Shown piece by piece: positions 1 through 8,118 of a stretch of 47,077 bases of DNA; position 1 is the stretch's first letter, and every line of letters starts with the position of its first letter. The stretch lies in the NCBI RefSeq assembly GCF_920984675.1, contig NZ_CAKLBV010000036.1:1-47077 (forward strand), written 5' to 3'. This DNA is from Methylobacterium sp. Leaf118. GTDB lineage: Bacteria > Pseudomonadota > Alphaproteobacteria > Rhizobiales > Beijerinckiaceae. Below the pieces are notes generated by a model that did not search any database, had not been told where the DNA came from, and worked only from the letters and a program-made list of their open reading frames with translations. The translations under genes and the position numbers were made by a program.

Positions 1-2036
1 GCGCGGGCGCCCTCGCGACGGGCAGCCTCGAGGCGCGCGCTCGCCTGAGCCTCGGCCGCAGCAGCCTCGCGACTGGCCCGGTCGGCGCCGGCGAGTTCGG
101 CGTCGAGGGCGGCGCGGCGGGTCCGCATGGTCTCCGCGAGCTGGCTCAGTGCACAGTCGTCGTGGCGATGGGGATGCTCGCGTCCGCCGCAGACCGGACA
201 GGGCTCGCCCGCGACGAGAAGGCTGCGCAGCCGCGCCGCCTCCCGCGACAGGCTGCTCTCCGCGAGCTCCGCCAGGACCGCGATCTCGCCCCGGGCCCGC
301 GCGGCCGCCTCGCGGGCCCGCTCGGACACGGTCCGCCTCTCGCCCGCCCGTTTCCGGTCCGCCTCGGCCGTCTCGGCCGCGGCCTCGGCCCGGGCTTGCT
401 CGCTCGCCGCTTCCCCGTATCGACGGGCGAGATCGGCGGTCTCGGCCAGGGGATCCGCCACGGCCGCCAGATGCTCGGACCGCAGCCGCGCCCCGTCCTC
501 GTCCAGGCCGGCCCGCTCGGCCGCGAGGGCGTCGCGGGCGGCGGCGTGGCGGAGGCGGGTCGCCCGCGCGACGTCGGCCCGGAGGCGGGCCTCGGCCATC
601 GCGGCCTCCGCCGCCGCCACGCCCGTTTCCGCTGCGGCCAGGCCGTCGCGGGCGGTCCGCAGGGCCTCGGACAGCGCCGCATGCTTGGCGAAGAGGCCGG
701 CGATCTCCTCCGCCCGGTCGGCGAGGGGCGCGGCCATCGCCCCGTCGTCGAGTTCCCGCGCGAGGCCGTCTCGCGCGGCAAGACTCTGAGAGCGCTGGTT
801 CTCGGCCCGGGCTGCCGCGGCCTCCGCCCGCTCGGCAGTCTCGGCGGCGGTCCGCGCCCGGGCCTGCGCGGCGTCGGCTTGCGATCGGCAATCGGTGATG
901 CGGGTGTCGAGCCGGTCGGCCTCGCGCCAGAGGGGCGTGAACGCGTCGAACTCCGCTGATGCCGCCTCGTCGGCGCCGTGGGCCTGCGCGAACCCGGCCT
1001 CCGCGGCCTCGCGGGCGCGCTCGGCTTCGTGGCTCTCCCCGTCTGCCATCGCCAGAAGGCCCTCGGCGGCGGCCGCCGAGGCTTCCGCCGCTGCGAAGGC
1101 CTCGGCCGGCCGGCGCAGGGGCTCCACGGCATCGAGGGCGGCGAGACGCGCGGCCTCGGGACCGGCAGAGGCGATCACGGCCTCCGCCGCGGCGAGGGCC
1201 GCCTCCGCCTCGTCCCGTCGCAGCGCGGAGACGGCCCGTCGCCCGGCGAGATCGAGGGCGGCCCTGAGCGCGGCGTGCTCCGCCTCCAGCGCCGGCAGGG
1301 TGTCCACCGTGCTCGCCCGCTCCGTCCGCATCGCGGCCCGGGCCTCCTCCGCGAGAAGACCGATCGCCGCGTGACGGGCGTCGAGCAGTCCGACCGCTGC
1401 CCGCTCCGCCCCGGCGCCGGCATGAACCTGCCGGGAGACGGCGGAGTAGATCTCGGTGCCGGTGATCTTCTCCAGGAGATCGGCCCGCTCGGCCTCCCCG
1501 GCGAGCAGGAAGGCGTCGAACTCGCCCTGCGCCAGCACCACGGTGCGGCGGAACTGGTCGAAGGTGAGGTCGGTGCGCGCCTCGACCGCTGCGGCGACCG
1601 CGCTCTTGCCGCTCGCCACCGCTTGGCCGTCGGCGATCCGGGTCAGGGTGCGGGTGTCGGCCTGGAGCCGCCCCTGCGCCCGCAGGCGCGCGCGGTTCGC
1701 CGCCCAGCGGGCCCGGTAGGCGATCCCGTCCTGGGCCAGGAAATCCACCTCGGCATAGCCCTGGCCGGCGCCGCGCCGCAGGATGACGCGGCCGTCGCTC
1801 GCGGCGAGCGCCTGACCGCTCGGATCGGGCACCTCCTCCCGCCGACCGACGCTGACCCGCGGATACTGGCCGTAGAGCGCGAGGCAGAGCGCATCGAGGA
1901 TGGTCGACTTGCCGGCCCCCGTCTCACCCGTGATCGCGAACAGGCCGGTCAGCGCGATCGGGCCCTCCGCCAGATCGATGGCGAAGGGCTCGGCGAGGCT
2001 GGCGAGATTCTCGCCGCGGATCGCGAGGATGCGCAT
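1..2036 (-). CDS. sbcC: Exonuclease subunit SbcC (3' part cut by window edge)
   Basis: ATPase subunit of the SbcCD nuclease, which opens hairpins and DNA ends during repair; cytoplasmic. I translated the minus strand from the ATG at 2036; the frame stays open to the window edge, giving about 678 residues of a protein usually near 1,000. Residues 37-45 are the Walker A GETGAGKST. The Q-loop region (VVLAQGEFDAF) lies near residue 165. A very long Ala/Glu/Arg-rich coiled coil follows. The zinc-hook CPVCG has Cys613 and Cys616. The second coiled-coil arm has just begun at the edge, and the Walker B lobe lies outside the window. The start is 13 bp after the sbcD stop, the usual sbcD-sbcC order, so the two are probably cotranscribed. 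Many long open frames on the opposite strand here are GC-bias shadows. Confidence 0.93.
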   Translation of the reverse strand, partial: MRILAIRGENLASLAEPFAIDLAEGPIALTGLFAITGETGAGKSTILDALCLALYGQYPRVSVGRREEVPDPSGQALAASDGRVILRRGAGQGYAEVDFLAQDGIAYRARWAANRARLRAQGRLQADTRTLTRIADGQAVASGKSAVAAAVEARTDLTFDQFRRTVVLAQGEFDAFLLAGEAERADLLEKITGTEIYSAVSRQVHAGAGAERAAVGLLDARHAAIGLLAEEARAAMRTERASTVDTLPALEAEHAALRAALDLAGRRAVSALRRDEAEAALAAAEAVIASAGPEAARLAALDAVEPLRRPAEAFAAAEASAAAAEGLLAMADGESHEAERAREAAEAGFAQAHGADEAASAEFDAFTPLWREADRLDTRITDCRSQADAAQARARTAAETAERAEAAAARAENQRSQSLAARDGLARELDDGAMAAPLADRAEEIAGLFAKHAALSEALRTARDGLAAAETGVAAAEAAMAEARLRADVARATRLRHAAARDALAAERAGLDEDGARLRSEHLAAVADPLAETADLARRYGEAASEQARAEAAAETAEADRKRAGERRTVSERAREAAARARGEIAVLAELAESSLSREAARLRSLLVAGEPCPVCGGREHPHRHDDCALSQLAETMRTRRAALDAELAGADRASREAAAAEAQASARLEAARREGAR

Positions 2037-2049
2037 TCCGGGTTCGGGC

Positions 2050-3306
2050 TCAGGCCGCCGCCGCCCGGGCGCGGTGGAACACGTCGAGATGAGCCGCCTC
2101 CGGTGGGCAGCCGTGGGTCCGCTCGAAGGCGAGGCGGAAGAGATCTTCGGGATCGCGCTCGGCCAACCGCGCCAGGACCGCGCCCGGCGCGACGAGGTCC
2201 ACCTCCGCGTGGTCCGGCGCGGTGACGCGAACGTCGACGACCCGCACCGGAAAGGCGGAGGCGACCCGGTCCACCTCGGCGCGGAACCCGGCGGGGAGGC
2301 CGGCGCGGGCAAGGCGCACCTGCACGAAGGGCTGCGCCTCGGGCGGCAATGTCGGATCGAGGGCGAGGGCGGCGAGATGGTCGCCGAGATCGGCCAAGGC
2401 GATCTCGCCCTGTTCCGGGAGACGCCAGAACGGCACCGGGCGGGGCAGGGCCAGGTGTTCGACCCGCGGCGCCGGACCGTCCCCCAGGGTCACGAGGCTG
2501 ACGCCGTGCTGGTAGGGCTGCTCGGTGGCCGAGAGGGGGATGAGCGAACCGCAATAGCGTACCGTCCGCCCGCCGCTGCCATGGCGGATCTCCTGCGCCC
2601 GGTGCAGATGGCCCAGCGCCACGTAGACCGCCGCCTCGGGAAACACGTCCGGGGGCACCGCATGCTCGCCGCCGACGAGGATGCGCCGCTCCGCGCCCTC
2701 CGATTCGAGCCCGCCCGCCACGTGGAGATGGCCGGTCACGAGGAGGGGCAGGCCGTCGAGACGCGGCCGGGCCGCCTCGTAGAGCCCGTCATAGAGATTG
2801 CGCACGCCACGAACGATCGGCGAGACTTCGCCAGCCCGCATGAGTGAGGCGAGCGGCGGCAGGCAGGAAGCGGTCGGGTAGGAGACCGCGAGCACCTGCG
2901 CGGCCACCGCGCCGGAGGGGTCGCGGATCGGCACGAGATGGCGGCCCAGATCGATCGCGCCGTCGCGGCGGCGGACATTGCCGACGACATGCACGCCGAT
3001 CGCTTCGAGCAAGGGGCGCGGCGCTTCCAGCCGCCCGGCGGCGTCGTGATTGCCCGCCGTGATCACGATGGTCATGGACGGCCGGACGGCGTGGAGCCGG
3101 GCCATCAGAGCGTAGAAGCGGGCCTGGGACTCGCCGGACGGATTCTGGCCGTCGAACACGTCGCCCGCCACCACCAGGGCATCGACCTCCCGCTCTTCCA
3201 CGAGTCCGACCAGACGCGCGAACACGGCGTCGTGCTCCCGCTCGCGGGAAAAGCCCCGCAGCGTCTGTCCGATATGCCAGTCGCCGGTATGAAGGACGCG
3301 GATCAT
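2050..3306 (-). CDS. sbcD: Exonuclease subunit SbcD
   Basis: Mre11-type metallophosphoesterase partner of SbcC, with Mn-dependent endo/exonuclease activity on DNA ends and hairpins. It has 418 residues, near the roughly 400 of E. coli SbcD. Phosphoesterase motifs are in order: GDWHIG (Asp9, His11), GDVFD (Asp49), GNHD (Asn86-His87-Asp88) and a later GHLHVAG near residue 190. The C-terminal part is the capping domain. The ATG at 3306 begins MIRVLHTGDWHIG, the expected N-terminus. It lies 13 bp upstream of sbcC in the same orientation. Confidence 0.95.
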   Translation of the reverse strand: MIRVLHTGDWHIGQTLRGFSREREHDAVFARLVGLVEEREVDALVVAGDVFDGQNPSGESQARFYALMARLHAVRPSMTIVITAGNHDAAGRLEAPRPLLEAIGVHVVGNVRRRDGAIDLGRHLVPIRDPSGAVAAQVLAVSYPTASCLPPLASLMRAGEVSPIVRGVRNLYDGLYEAARPRLDGLPLLVTGHLHVAGGLESEGAERRILVGGEHAVPPDVFPEAAVYVALGHLHRAQEIRHGSGGRTVRYCGSLIPLSATEQPYQHGVSLVTLGDGPAPRVEHLALPRPVPFWRLPEQGEIALADLGDHLAALALDPTLPPEAQPFVQVRLARAGLPAGFRAEVDRVASAFPVRVVDVRVTAPDHAEVDLVAPGAVLARLAERDPEDLFRLAFERTHGCPPEAAHLDVFHRARAAAA

Positions 3307-3477
3307 GACAGGCTTCCCGCCATCCCCTACACGCCACGGCCGATGCCGGGCGGGCCGGTTCTAGCGGGTTGCGGAACCGGCTTCGAGGGCCGCGGGGCCG
3401 CGGGGCCCGATCTCCTGTGGTGAACGCCGCGCCTCCGCCATCAGGCGGGATTTGCCTCCTGACGCCACGGGAGACGG

Positions 3478-3726
3478 TCAGCGGCAGACGTTGACCGTCT
3501 TGACGATCCAGCCCTCGCTCTCCTGCCACAGCTTGCGCCGGACGCGGCTGCAATGGGCCGGCTCGGGCTCGGCGGCGGTCCAGGTCGTACCGGGCTTCGG
3601 AGCGGGATCGGCCGGCGCGGTACGCGCAGCGGCCGGCGAGACCTTGCCCGCGGCCGAGGCCTCGATCGGCAGAGCCGGCGCGAGACAGAGCAATCCGAGC
3701 GAGAGGCGGAGGAGAAGGGGGCGCAC
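3478..3726 (-). CDS. Small secreted hypothetical protein
   Basis: 82 residues, GTG start, family not recognised. The N-terminus (RPLLLRLSLGLLCLAPALPI) is a convincing signal peptide ending near the ASAAG segment. A Pro/Ala-rich linker follows, then a compact tail with two cysteines (AHCSRVRRK ... VNVCR) that could form a disulfide after export. No clear Shine-Dalgarno is visible before the GTG. It lies alone between sbcD and the divergent L,D-transpeptidase. The case rests on the signal peptide and the paired cysteines; a chance frame in GC-rich DNA is possible. Confidence 0.6.
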   Translation of the reverse strand: MRPLLLRLSLGLLCLAPALPIEASAAGKVSPAAARTAPADPAPKPGTTWTAAEPEPAHCSRVRRKLWQESEGWIVKTVNVCR

Positions 3727-4062
3727 GATGGGGGGGTCCGTGGTCGGGGCCAGACGGCCACGGTTGATCTAGGGATTGCCCGTCCGGATGCAATCGCCGC
3801 CTGCCACGATTTCGCCGTCATCCGCACAATTTTTTCGAAATCCTTAACGTCCTGCGATCCCGGGGATCGGATTCATCGGTGTAACTTCCCGGACACAATG
3901 TTCACATCAGCGTCGTGCTAAGCCACAGGCCTGTTGTGGGGGCCGCGTGACGGGCGCCTACGGTCTTGCTAGTCGTCAAGCGGGGCAGTTCAGCCGGCCC
4001 GGACGGTCCTGACCGTCGGCCCCGTTTGTTGGGGCGATCCGGTCATTTCTTTCGAGCGATCC
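3727..4062. other. Divergent intergenic region, probable promoters
   Basis: A 336-bp gap between two divergent genes. It holds a locally AT-rich stretch around 3820-3850 and 3890-3920, unlike the surrounding 70% G+C DNA, which fits promoters for one or both flanking genes. I found no convincing -35/-10 pair and no RNA gene. Confidence 0.4.
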
Positions 4063-5010
4063 ATGTCGAACCAGAACCGCCGTAAGCTTCTTTTCGGGGC
4101 CGCGACGTGCCTCGTCCTCGCGGGGCTGCCGGCCCCGGTCTTCGCGCAAGCCTTCGACGGCTATGACGACGACCGCCTCTACCAGGATGCCGCGGGCGCG
4201 CTCTACCGCAAGCGGGGCGGTCAGTACGTGCCCTATTCGGGGCGTGTCGTGCATGGCCGTCCGGTGCCGGGCTCCGACGCCGACCTCGACGCCGAGGCCT
4301 ATGCCCGGCGCCGGGCCGAGCGCTACGGCGAGCCGCCGCCCGAAACGCCGAACCCGTCCGCCCCCGGCGGCCAGATCCAGACGCCGCGCCCGCCGGCGCC
4401 CGGTCAGGCCGGCTGGCAGCTGCCGCCGCAGCAGCCCGACAACGGGCCGATCGACTATGCCCGCGCCTACGGCACGGTCTCCGGCGAGCCGTTCCCGGTG
4501 GCGGCCATTCCCTTCAAGAAGTTCAATCAGACCTATCTGCGTCAGGAGGTCGATTTCCGCACGACCGAGCCTCCGGGCACGATCGTGATCGATCCCAAGG
4601 CCCGCTTCCTCTACCTCGTCCTGCCCGGCGGGCGCGCCCGCCGCTACGGCGTCGGCGTCGGCAAGCAGGGCTTCGCCTGGTCGGGCACCGCGACGATCAA
4701 CTCGAAGCAGGCCTGGCCCGACTGGTATCCGCCGAAGGAGATGATCGCCCGCCGGCCCGACCTCGCCGGTCAGGTCGACAAGCTCCAGAGTGGGCTCGGC
4801 GTGCCCGGCGGCGCGCGCAACCCCCTCGGCGCCCGGGCGATGTATCTGTGGCAGAACAACAAGGACACGCTGTTCCGCATCCACGGCACGCTGGAGCCGC
4901 ATACGATCGGCCAGAGCGTGTCCTCCGGCTGCATCCGCATGATCAACCAGGACGCCATCGACCTGTTCAACCGCGTCGAAGTCGGCACCCGGGTGGTGGT
5001 GCTGGGCTGA
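4063..5010 (+). CDS. L,D-transpeptidase (YkuD domain), exported
   Basis: Periplasmic peptidoglycan cross-linking or lipoprotein-anchoring enzyme of the YkuD family. It has 315 residues. The N-terminus carries a twin-arginine-like NRRKLLFG followed by a hydrophobic core and an AFA/AQ cleavage region near residue 28, so Tat or Sec export are both possible. A Tyr- and Pro-rich linker runs to about residue 150. The YkuD domain follows, with His274 in IHGTLEP and Cys290 in SSGCIRM, the canonical catalytic pair. The protein ends right after the domain. The pentapeptide-like PFKKFNQTYLRQEV segment before the domain is common in alphaproteobacterial members. Confidence 0.92.
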   Translation: MSNQNRRKLLFGAATCLVLAGLPAPVFAQAFDGYDDDRLYQDAAGALYRKRGGQYVPYSGRVVHGRPVPGSDADLDAEAYARRRAERYGEPPPETPNPSAPGGQIQTPRPPAPGQAGWQLPPQQPDNGPIDYARAYGTVSGEPFPVAAIPFKKFNQTYLRQEVDFRTTEPPGTIVIDPKARFLYLVLPGGRARRYGVGVGKQGFAWSGTATINSKQAWPDWYPPKEMIARRPDLAGQVDKLQSGLGVPGGARNPLGARAMYLWQNNKDTLFRIHGTLEPHTIGQSVSSGCIRMINQDAIDLFNRVEVGTRVVVLG

Positions 5011-5064
5011 GGCAGCCTTACCTCTCCCCGCGGGGGCTCCGTGAGAGCCCCGCGAGGCGATGCC

Positions 5065-6984
5065 ATGGTTGACCTGATTCCGCGCGAGCACCTGTTCGGC
5101 AACCCGACGCGGTACGGGCACCAGCTCAGCCCGGATGGGCGCCGCCTCGCCTGGGTCGCGCCGTATGAGGGTGTGCTCAATATCTGGACGGCGCCCCTCG
5201 ACGCGCTGGACGAGGCCGTCCCCGTCACCACGGACCGGCGGCGGGCGGTCGACAGCTTCGCCTTCGCCTATGACGGGCGCCACCTGCTCTACGTTCAGGA
5301 TGCGAACGGCGACGAGAACGACCACGTCTTCGCCGCCGACCTGGAAACCGGCACGCACCGGGACCTGACGCCGTTCCCCGGCATCGCCGCGGGCATCGTC
5401 GGCCTGAGTCGGCGGGTGCGCGACCGGGTGATGCTCGCGCTTAACGACCGCGACCCACGCTTCCACGACCTCTACAGCGTCGATCTCGCCACCGGCGACC
5501 GCCGCCTGATGGCCGAGAATCCGGGCTTCGTCGGCTTCCTCGTGGATGAGGATTACGCCGTGCGCTTCGCCATGCAGGCCCCGGCGAACGGTGCGAGCGA
5601 ACTCCTGATCCGGGAGGGGGAAGGATGGGCCCCCTGGCTCACCTTCCCGGCGGAGGACGCCCGCGCCTCCGGCGCCGAGAACCTCGACGCGGCGGGACAG
5701 GCGCTGTTCTGCCGCGACAGCCGGGGCCGGGATACGGCGGCCCTGACCCGGATCGACCTGGCGACCGGTGAGACGAAGATACTGGCCGCCCATGACGAGG
5801 CCGATATCGGCACCGTCCTGCGGGATGCCGACACGCATGAGCCCATCGCCTACGCGGTCACCCATGCCCGGCGGCGCTGGCACGTGCTGGACGAGCGTTT
5901 CCGGGACGACTTCGCCTTCCTCGACGGCCAGGGCCTCGGCGACTGGACTCCGGCAAGCCGCAGCGAGGACGACACCCTCTGGATCGTCGTCGCCGGCTCG
6001 GACACGCGGATCGGCGAGGCGTTGCTCTACGACCGGCGCGCGACGACGCTGCGTCCCCTCGGCAGCGCCCGTCCGGAGCTCGACGGCGCGCCGCTCGCGC
6101 CGATGCATCCGGCGGTGATCCGCTCCCGCGACGGCCTCGGCCTCGTCTCTTACCTGACACGCCCCCTCGACCGGGTGGGGCCGGGGCCTCTGGTGCTCCT
6201 CGTCCATGGCGGGCCGTGGGCACGCGACACGTTCGGCTTCGACCCGATGCACCAGTGGCTCGCCAATCGCGGCTACGCCGCCCTCAGCGTCAACTTCCGC
6301 TCCTCCACCGGCTTCGGAAAATCCTTCCTGAACGCGGGCGACGGCGAGTGGGGCCGGGCCATGGACGACGACCTCAGCGATGCCGTCGTCTGGGCGATCG
6401 CCGAAGGGGTGGCCGACCCGGCCCGCGTCGCGATCCTGGGCGGCAGCTATGGCGGCTACGCCACCCTGATGGCGCTGGCCCGCAACCCGCACATCTATGC
6501 CTGCGGCATCGACCTCGTCGGCCCGGCCAATCTCGACACCCTGCTCAGGACGATCCCGCCCTATTGGGAGGCGCTGCGGGCGCAATTCCAGCGTGCCATC
6601 GGCGATCCCGGCACGGAGGCTGGCCGGGCCCAGATCCGCGAGCGCTCACCGGTCCACCACGCCCACCGGATCCGCGTGCCGCTCATGATCGTCCAGGGGG
6701 CGAACGACCCGCGGGTGAGGCAGGCCGAATCCGATCAGATGGCCGCAGCGATGGCGAAGGGCGGCGTTCCGGTCACCTATCTGCTCTTTCCCGACGAGGG
6801 CCATGGCCTCGTGCGGCCGGACAACCGTCTCGCCTTCTTCATCCGCGCCGAAACGTTCCTGGCCCGTCACCTTGGCGGGCGCTGCGAGCCGGTGCGCGAG
6901 GGCGAGGCGGCGGAGAGTTCGCTGCTGGTGGTGCGAGACGATGAGCGCATCGTCCCGGAGATCGGATCCAGGACGAGCCTCTAG
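5065..6984 (+). CDS. S9 family peptidase (prolyl oligopeptidase / acylaminoacyl-peptidase type)
   Basis: Serine peptidase with an N-terminal beta-propeller (about residues 1-350) and a C-terminal alpha/beta-hydrolase domain. The catalytic triad is visible: Ser461 in GGSYGGY, Asp548 in GANDPR and His580 in DEGHGL. The oxyanion region HGGPWARD precedes it. There is no signal peptide, so it is probably cytoplasmic, cleaving short peptides. I chose the ATG at 5065 (639 aa), with a GAGGCG upstream, over the in-frame GTG at 5041. It starts 54 bp after the L,D-transpeptidase stop and could be cotranscribed. Its TAG stop overlaps the stop of the convergent Anbu gene in a shared CTAG. Confidence 0.93.
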   Translation: MVDLIPREHLFGNPTRYGHQLSPDGRRLAWVAPYEGVLNIWTAPLDALDEAVPVTTDRRRAVDSFAFAYDGRHLLYVQDANGDENDHVFAADLETGTHRDLTPFPGIAAGIVGLSRRVRDRVMLALNDRDPRFHDLYSVDLATGDRRLMAENPGFVGFLVDEDYAVRFAMQAPANGASELLIREGEGWAPWLTFPAEDARASGAENLDAAGQALFCRDSRGRDTAALTRIDLATGETKILAAHDEADIGTVLRDADTHEPIAYAVTHARRRWHVLDERFRDDFAFLDGQGLGDWTPASRSEDDTLWIVVAGSDTRIGEALLYDRRATTLRPLGSARPELDGAPLAPMHPAVIRSRDGLGLVSYLTRPLDRVGPGPLVLLVHGGPWARDTFGFDPMHQWLANRGYAALSVNFRSSTGFGKSFLNAGDGEWGRAMDDDLSDAVVWAIAEGVADPARVAILGGSYGGYATLMALARNPHIYACGIDLVGPANLDTLLRTIPPYWEALRAQFQRAIGDPGTEAGRAQIRERSPVHHAHRIRVPLMIVQGANDPRVRQAESDQMAAAMAKGGVPVTYLLFPDEGHGLVRPDNRLAFFIRAETFLARHLGGRCEPVREGEAAESSLLVVRDDERIVPEIGSRTSL

Positions 6985-7739
6985 GACAGAGGCGTGCGCT
7001 GCGGCCCGTAGGGCGGCCGGGGGATCGCCCGGTGGGCCGCGCGCAACGCCGCCGACCAGCGCTCGCGCAGGTCGTGGAAATAGGGCTCGCCCGCCTCGAT
7101 CCGGTGGTTGACCTCAAGGTCGAGGCCATCGCTGCGAAGGACCGCGATGTCGATCGGCAGACCGACGCCGAGATTCGAGCGCATGGTCGAGTCCATCGAG
7201 ACGAGGCTGACCTTGAGCGCGTCGTAGAGTTCGGTCTCGTAGGTCACCGCCCGGTCGAGAATCGGCTTGCCGTATTTGTGCTCGCCGATCTGCAGGAACG
7301 GGGCGTCGCGGCTGCATTCGATGAAGTTGCCCGCCGAGTAGATCATGAACAGGCGCATCGCTCCGGCGCCGATCCGGCCGCCGAACAGGAACGAGACGTC
7401 CATGCGGAGGTTCGCCGCCTCGAACCCGGCCCGCTCGATCGTCTGGACCCGGCGGATGGCACGGCCCACGAGCTGGGCGGCCTTGAACATGCTCGGCGCG
7501 TCCCGCAGGCGCGCCGGTGGTTCGCCCTCGGCATCGTCCACGCCCTCGGCGAGCATGCTGACGACGGACTGCGTCACCGAGAGGTTGCCGGCCGAGGCCA
7601 GCAACATCACCCGCTCGCCCGGCACGTTGAAATGGTGCAGCTTGCGGTAGGTCGAGATGTTGTCGAGCCCCGCATTGGTGCGGGTGTCGGCGATCATCAC
7701 GAGCCCACCCTCGACGAGGACTCCGACGCAATAGGTCAT
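6981..7739 (-). CDS. Anbu-type proteasome-like peptidase (ancestral beta subunit)
   Basis: Member of the Anbu / 'predicted proteasome-type protease' family of N-terminal-nucleophile hydrolases, which form proteasome-like oligomers. It has 252 residues from the ATG at 7739. After Met removal the first residue is Thr (TYCVGVLVEGGLVMIADTR). Counting that Thr as 1, Asp17 sits at the proteasome position and a Lys at 32 matches the catalytic lysine region (STYRKLHHF). The family is normally encoded with an alpha-E protein, a circularly permuted ATP-grasp protein and a transglutaminase-like protein. All three lie upstream on the same strand (11140-16190) but are separated from it by the TonB receptor. 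The biological substrate is not established. Confidence 0.92.
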   Translation of the reverse strand: MTYCVGVLVEGGLVMIADTRTNAGLDNISTYRKLHHFNVPGERVMLLASAGNLSVTQSVVSMLAEGVDDAEGEPPARLRDAPSMFKAAQLVGRAIRRVQTIERAGFEAANLRMDVSFLFGGRIGAGAMRLFMIYSAGNFIECSRDAPFLQIGEHKYGKPILDRAVTYETELYDALKVSLVSMDSTMRSNLGVGLPIDIAVLRSDGLDLEVNHRIEAGEPYFHDLRERWSAALRAAHRAIPRPPYGPQRTPLS

Positions 7740-8118
7740 GATGCAGCCCGCCCGGGCCTGTGCAGGAAGATTCGGACCGCCCGGATCGCACGAGGCTTGG
7801 CCGGACCGCAAGGCCAACCTCGCGCCAGTCAGGCGGAGCCGGTGGATCGGCTCCTCTTATACTGTTTCCCGTTGATCCCTTCGGTCTGGCCTCGCCCGTC
7901 ATCCCGAAGCCGCGCAGCGGAACCCGGGATCCACCCGTGATGCGACGCGCGAGCATGGCGTCGCAGCCCGTCGTCGATCGCACGCCTCCGGCGCGCCCCT
8001 GCGGGTCCGGGGTCGCTTCGCGCCCCGGAAAGACGGGATCGGGGGCTGAAACGAAGCCGTCAGCCGGAGACCGTCTGACTCGACCCCGCGCTCGCGGCGC
8101 AGGGCTCGCAGGGGGCGC
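7740..8118. other. Intergenic region with repeat-like palindromic sequence
   Basis: A 379-bp gap between two minus-strand genes. It contains a small hairpin (GGAGCC at 7835-7840 with GGCTCC at 7849-7854). A 14-mer at 7871-7884 (GTTGATCCCTTCGG) recurs inverted at 11101-11114. At about 7890-7940 there is a GTCATCCCG...AACCCGGGATCC phrase of the kind dispersed between genes in alphaproteobacterial genomes. I see no gene. Promoter signals for the Anbu gene should lie near 7740-7800. Confidence 0.45.
7871..7884 (+). repeat. 14-bp repeat, left copy (inverted partner at 11101-11114)
   Basis: GTTGATCCCTTCGG is an exact inverted match to 11101-11114. The two copies bracket the TonB receptor gene and its upstream region. 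Both sit in palindrome-rich intergenic DNA, so dispersed intergenic repeats are the simplest explanation. Confidence 0.5.

Noticed and set aside
3976..6585. 869-residue open frame on the minus strand
   Set aside because: Antisense to the L,D-transpeptidase and S9 peptidase, both with clear catalytic motifs; composition typical of a GC-bias shadow.
7890..8060. Repeat-like sequence considered as a CRISPR fragment
   Set aside because: No regularly spaced repeats; a single block of common intergenic repeat wording.
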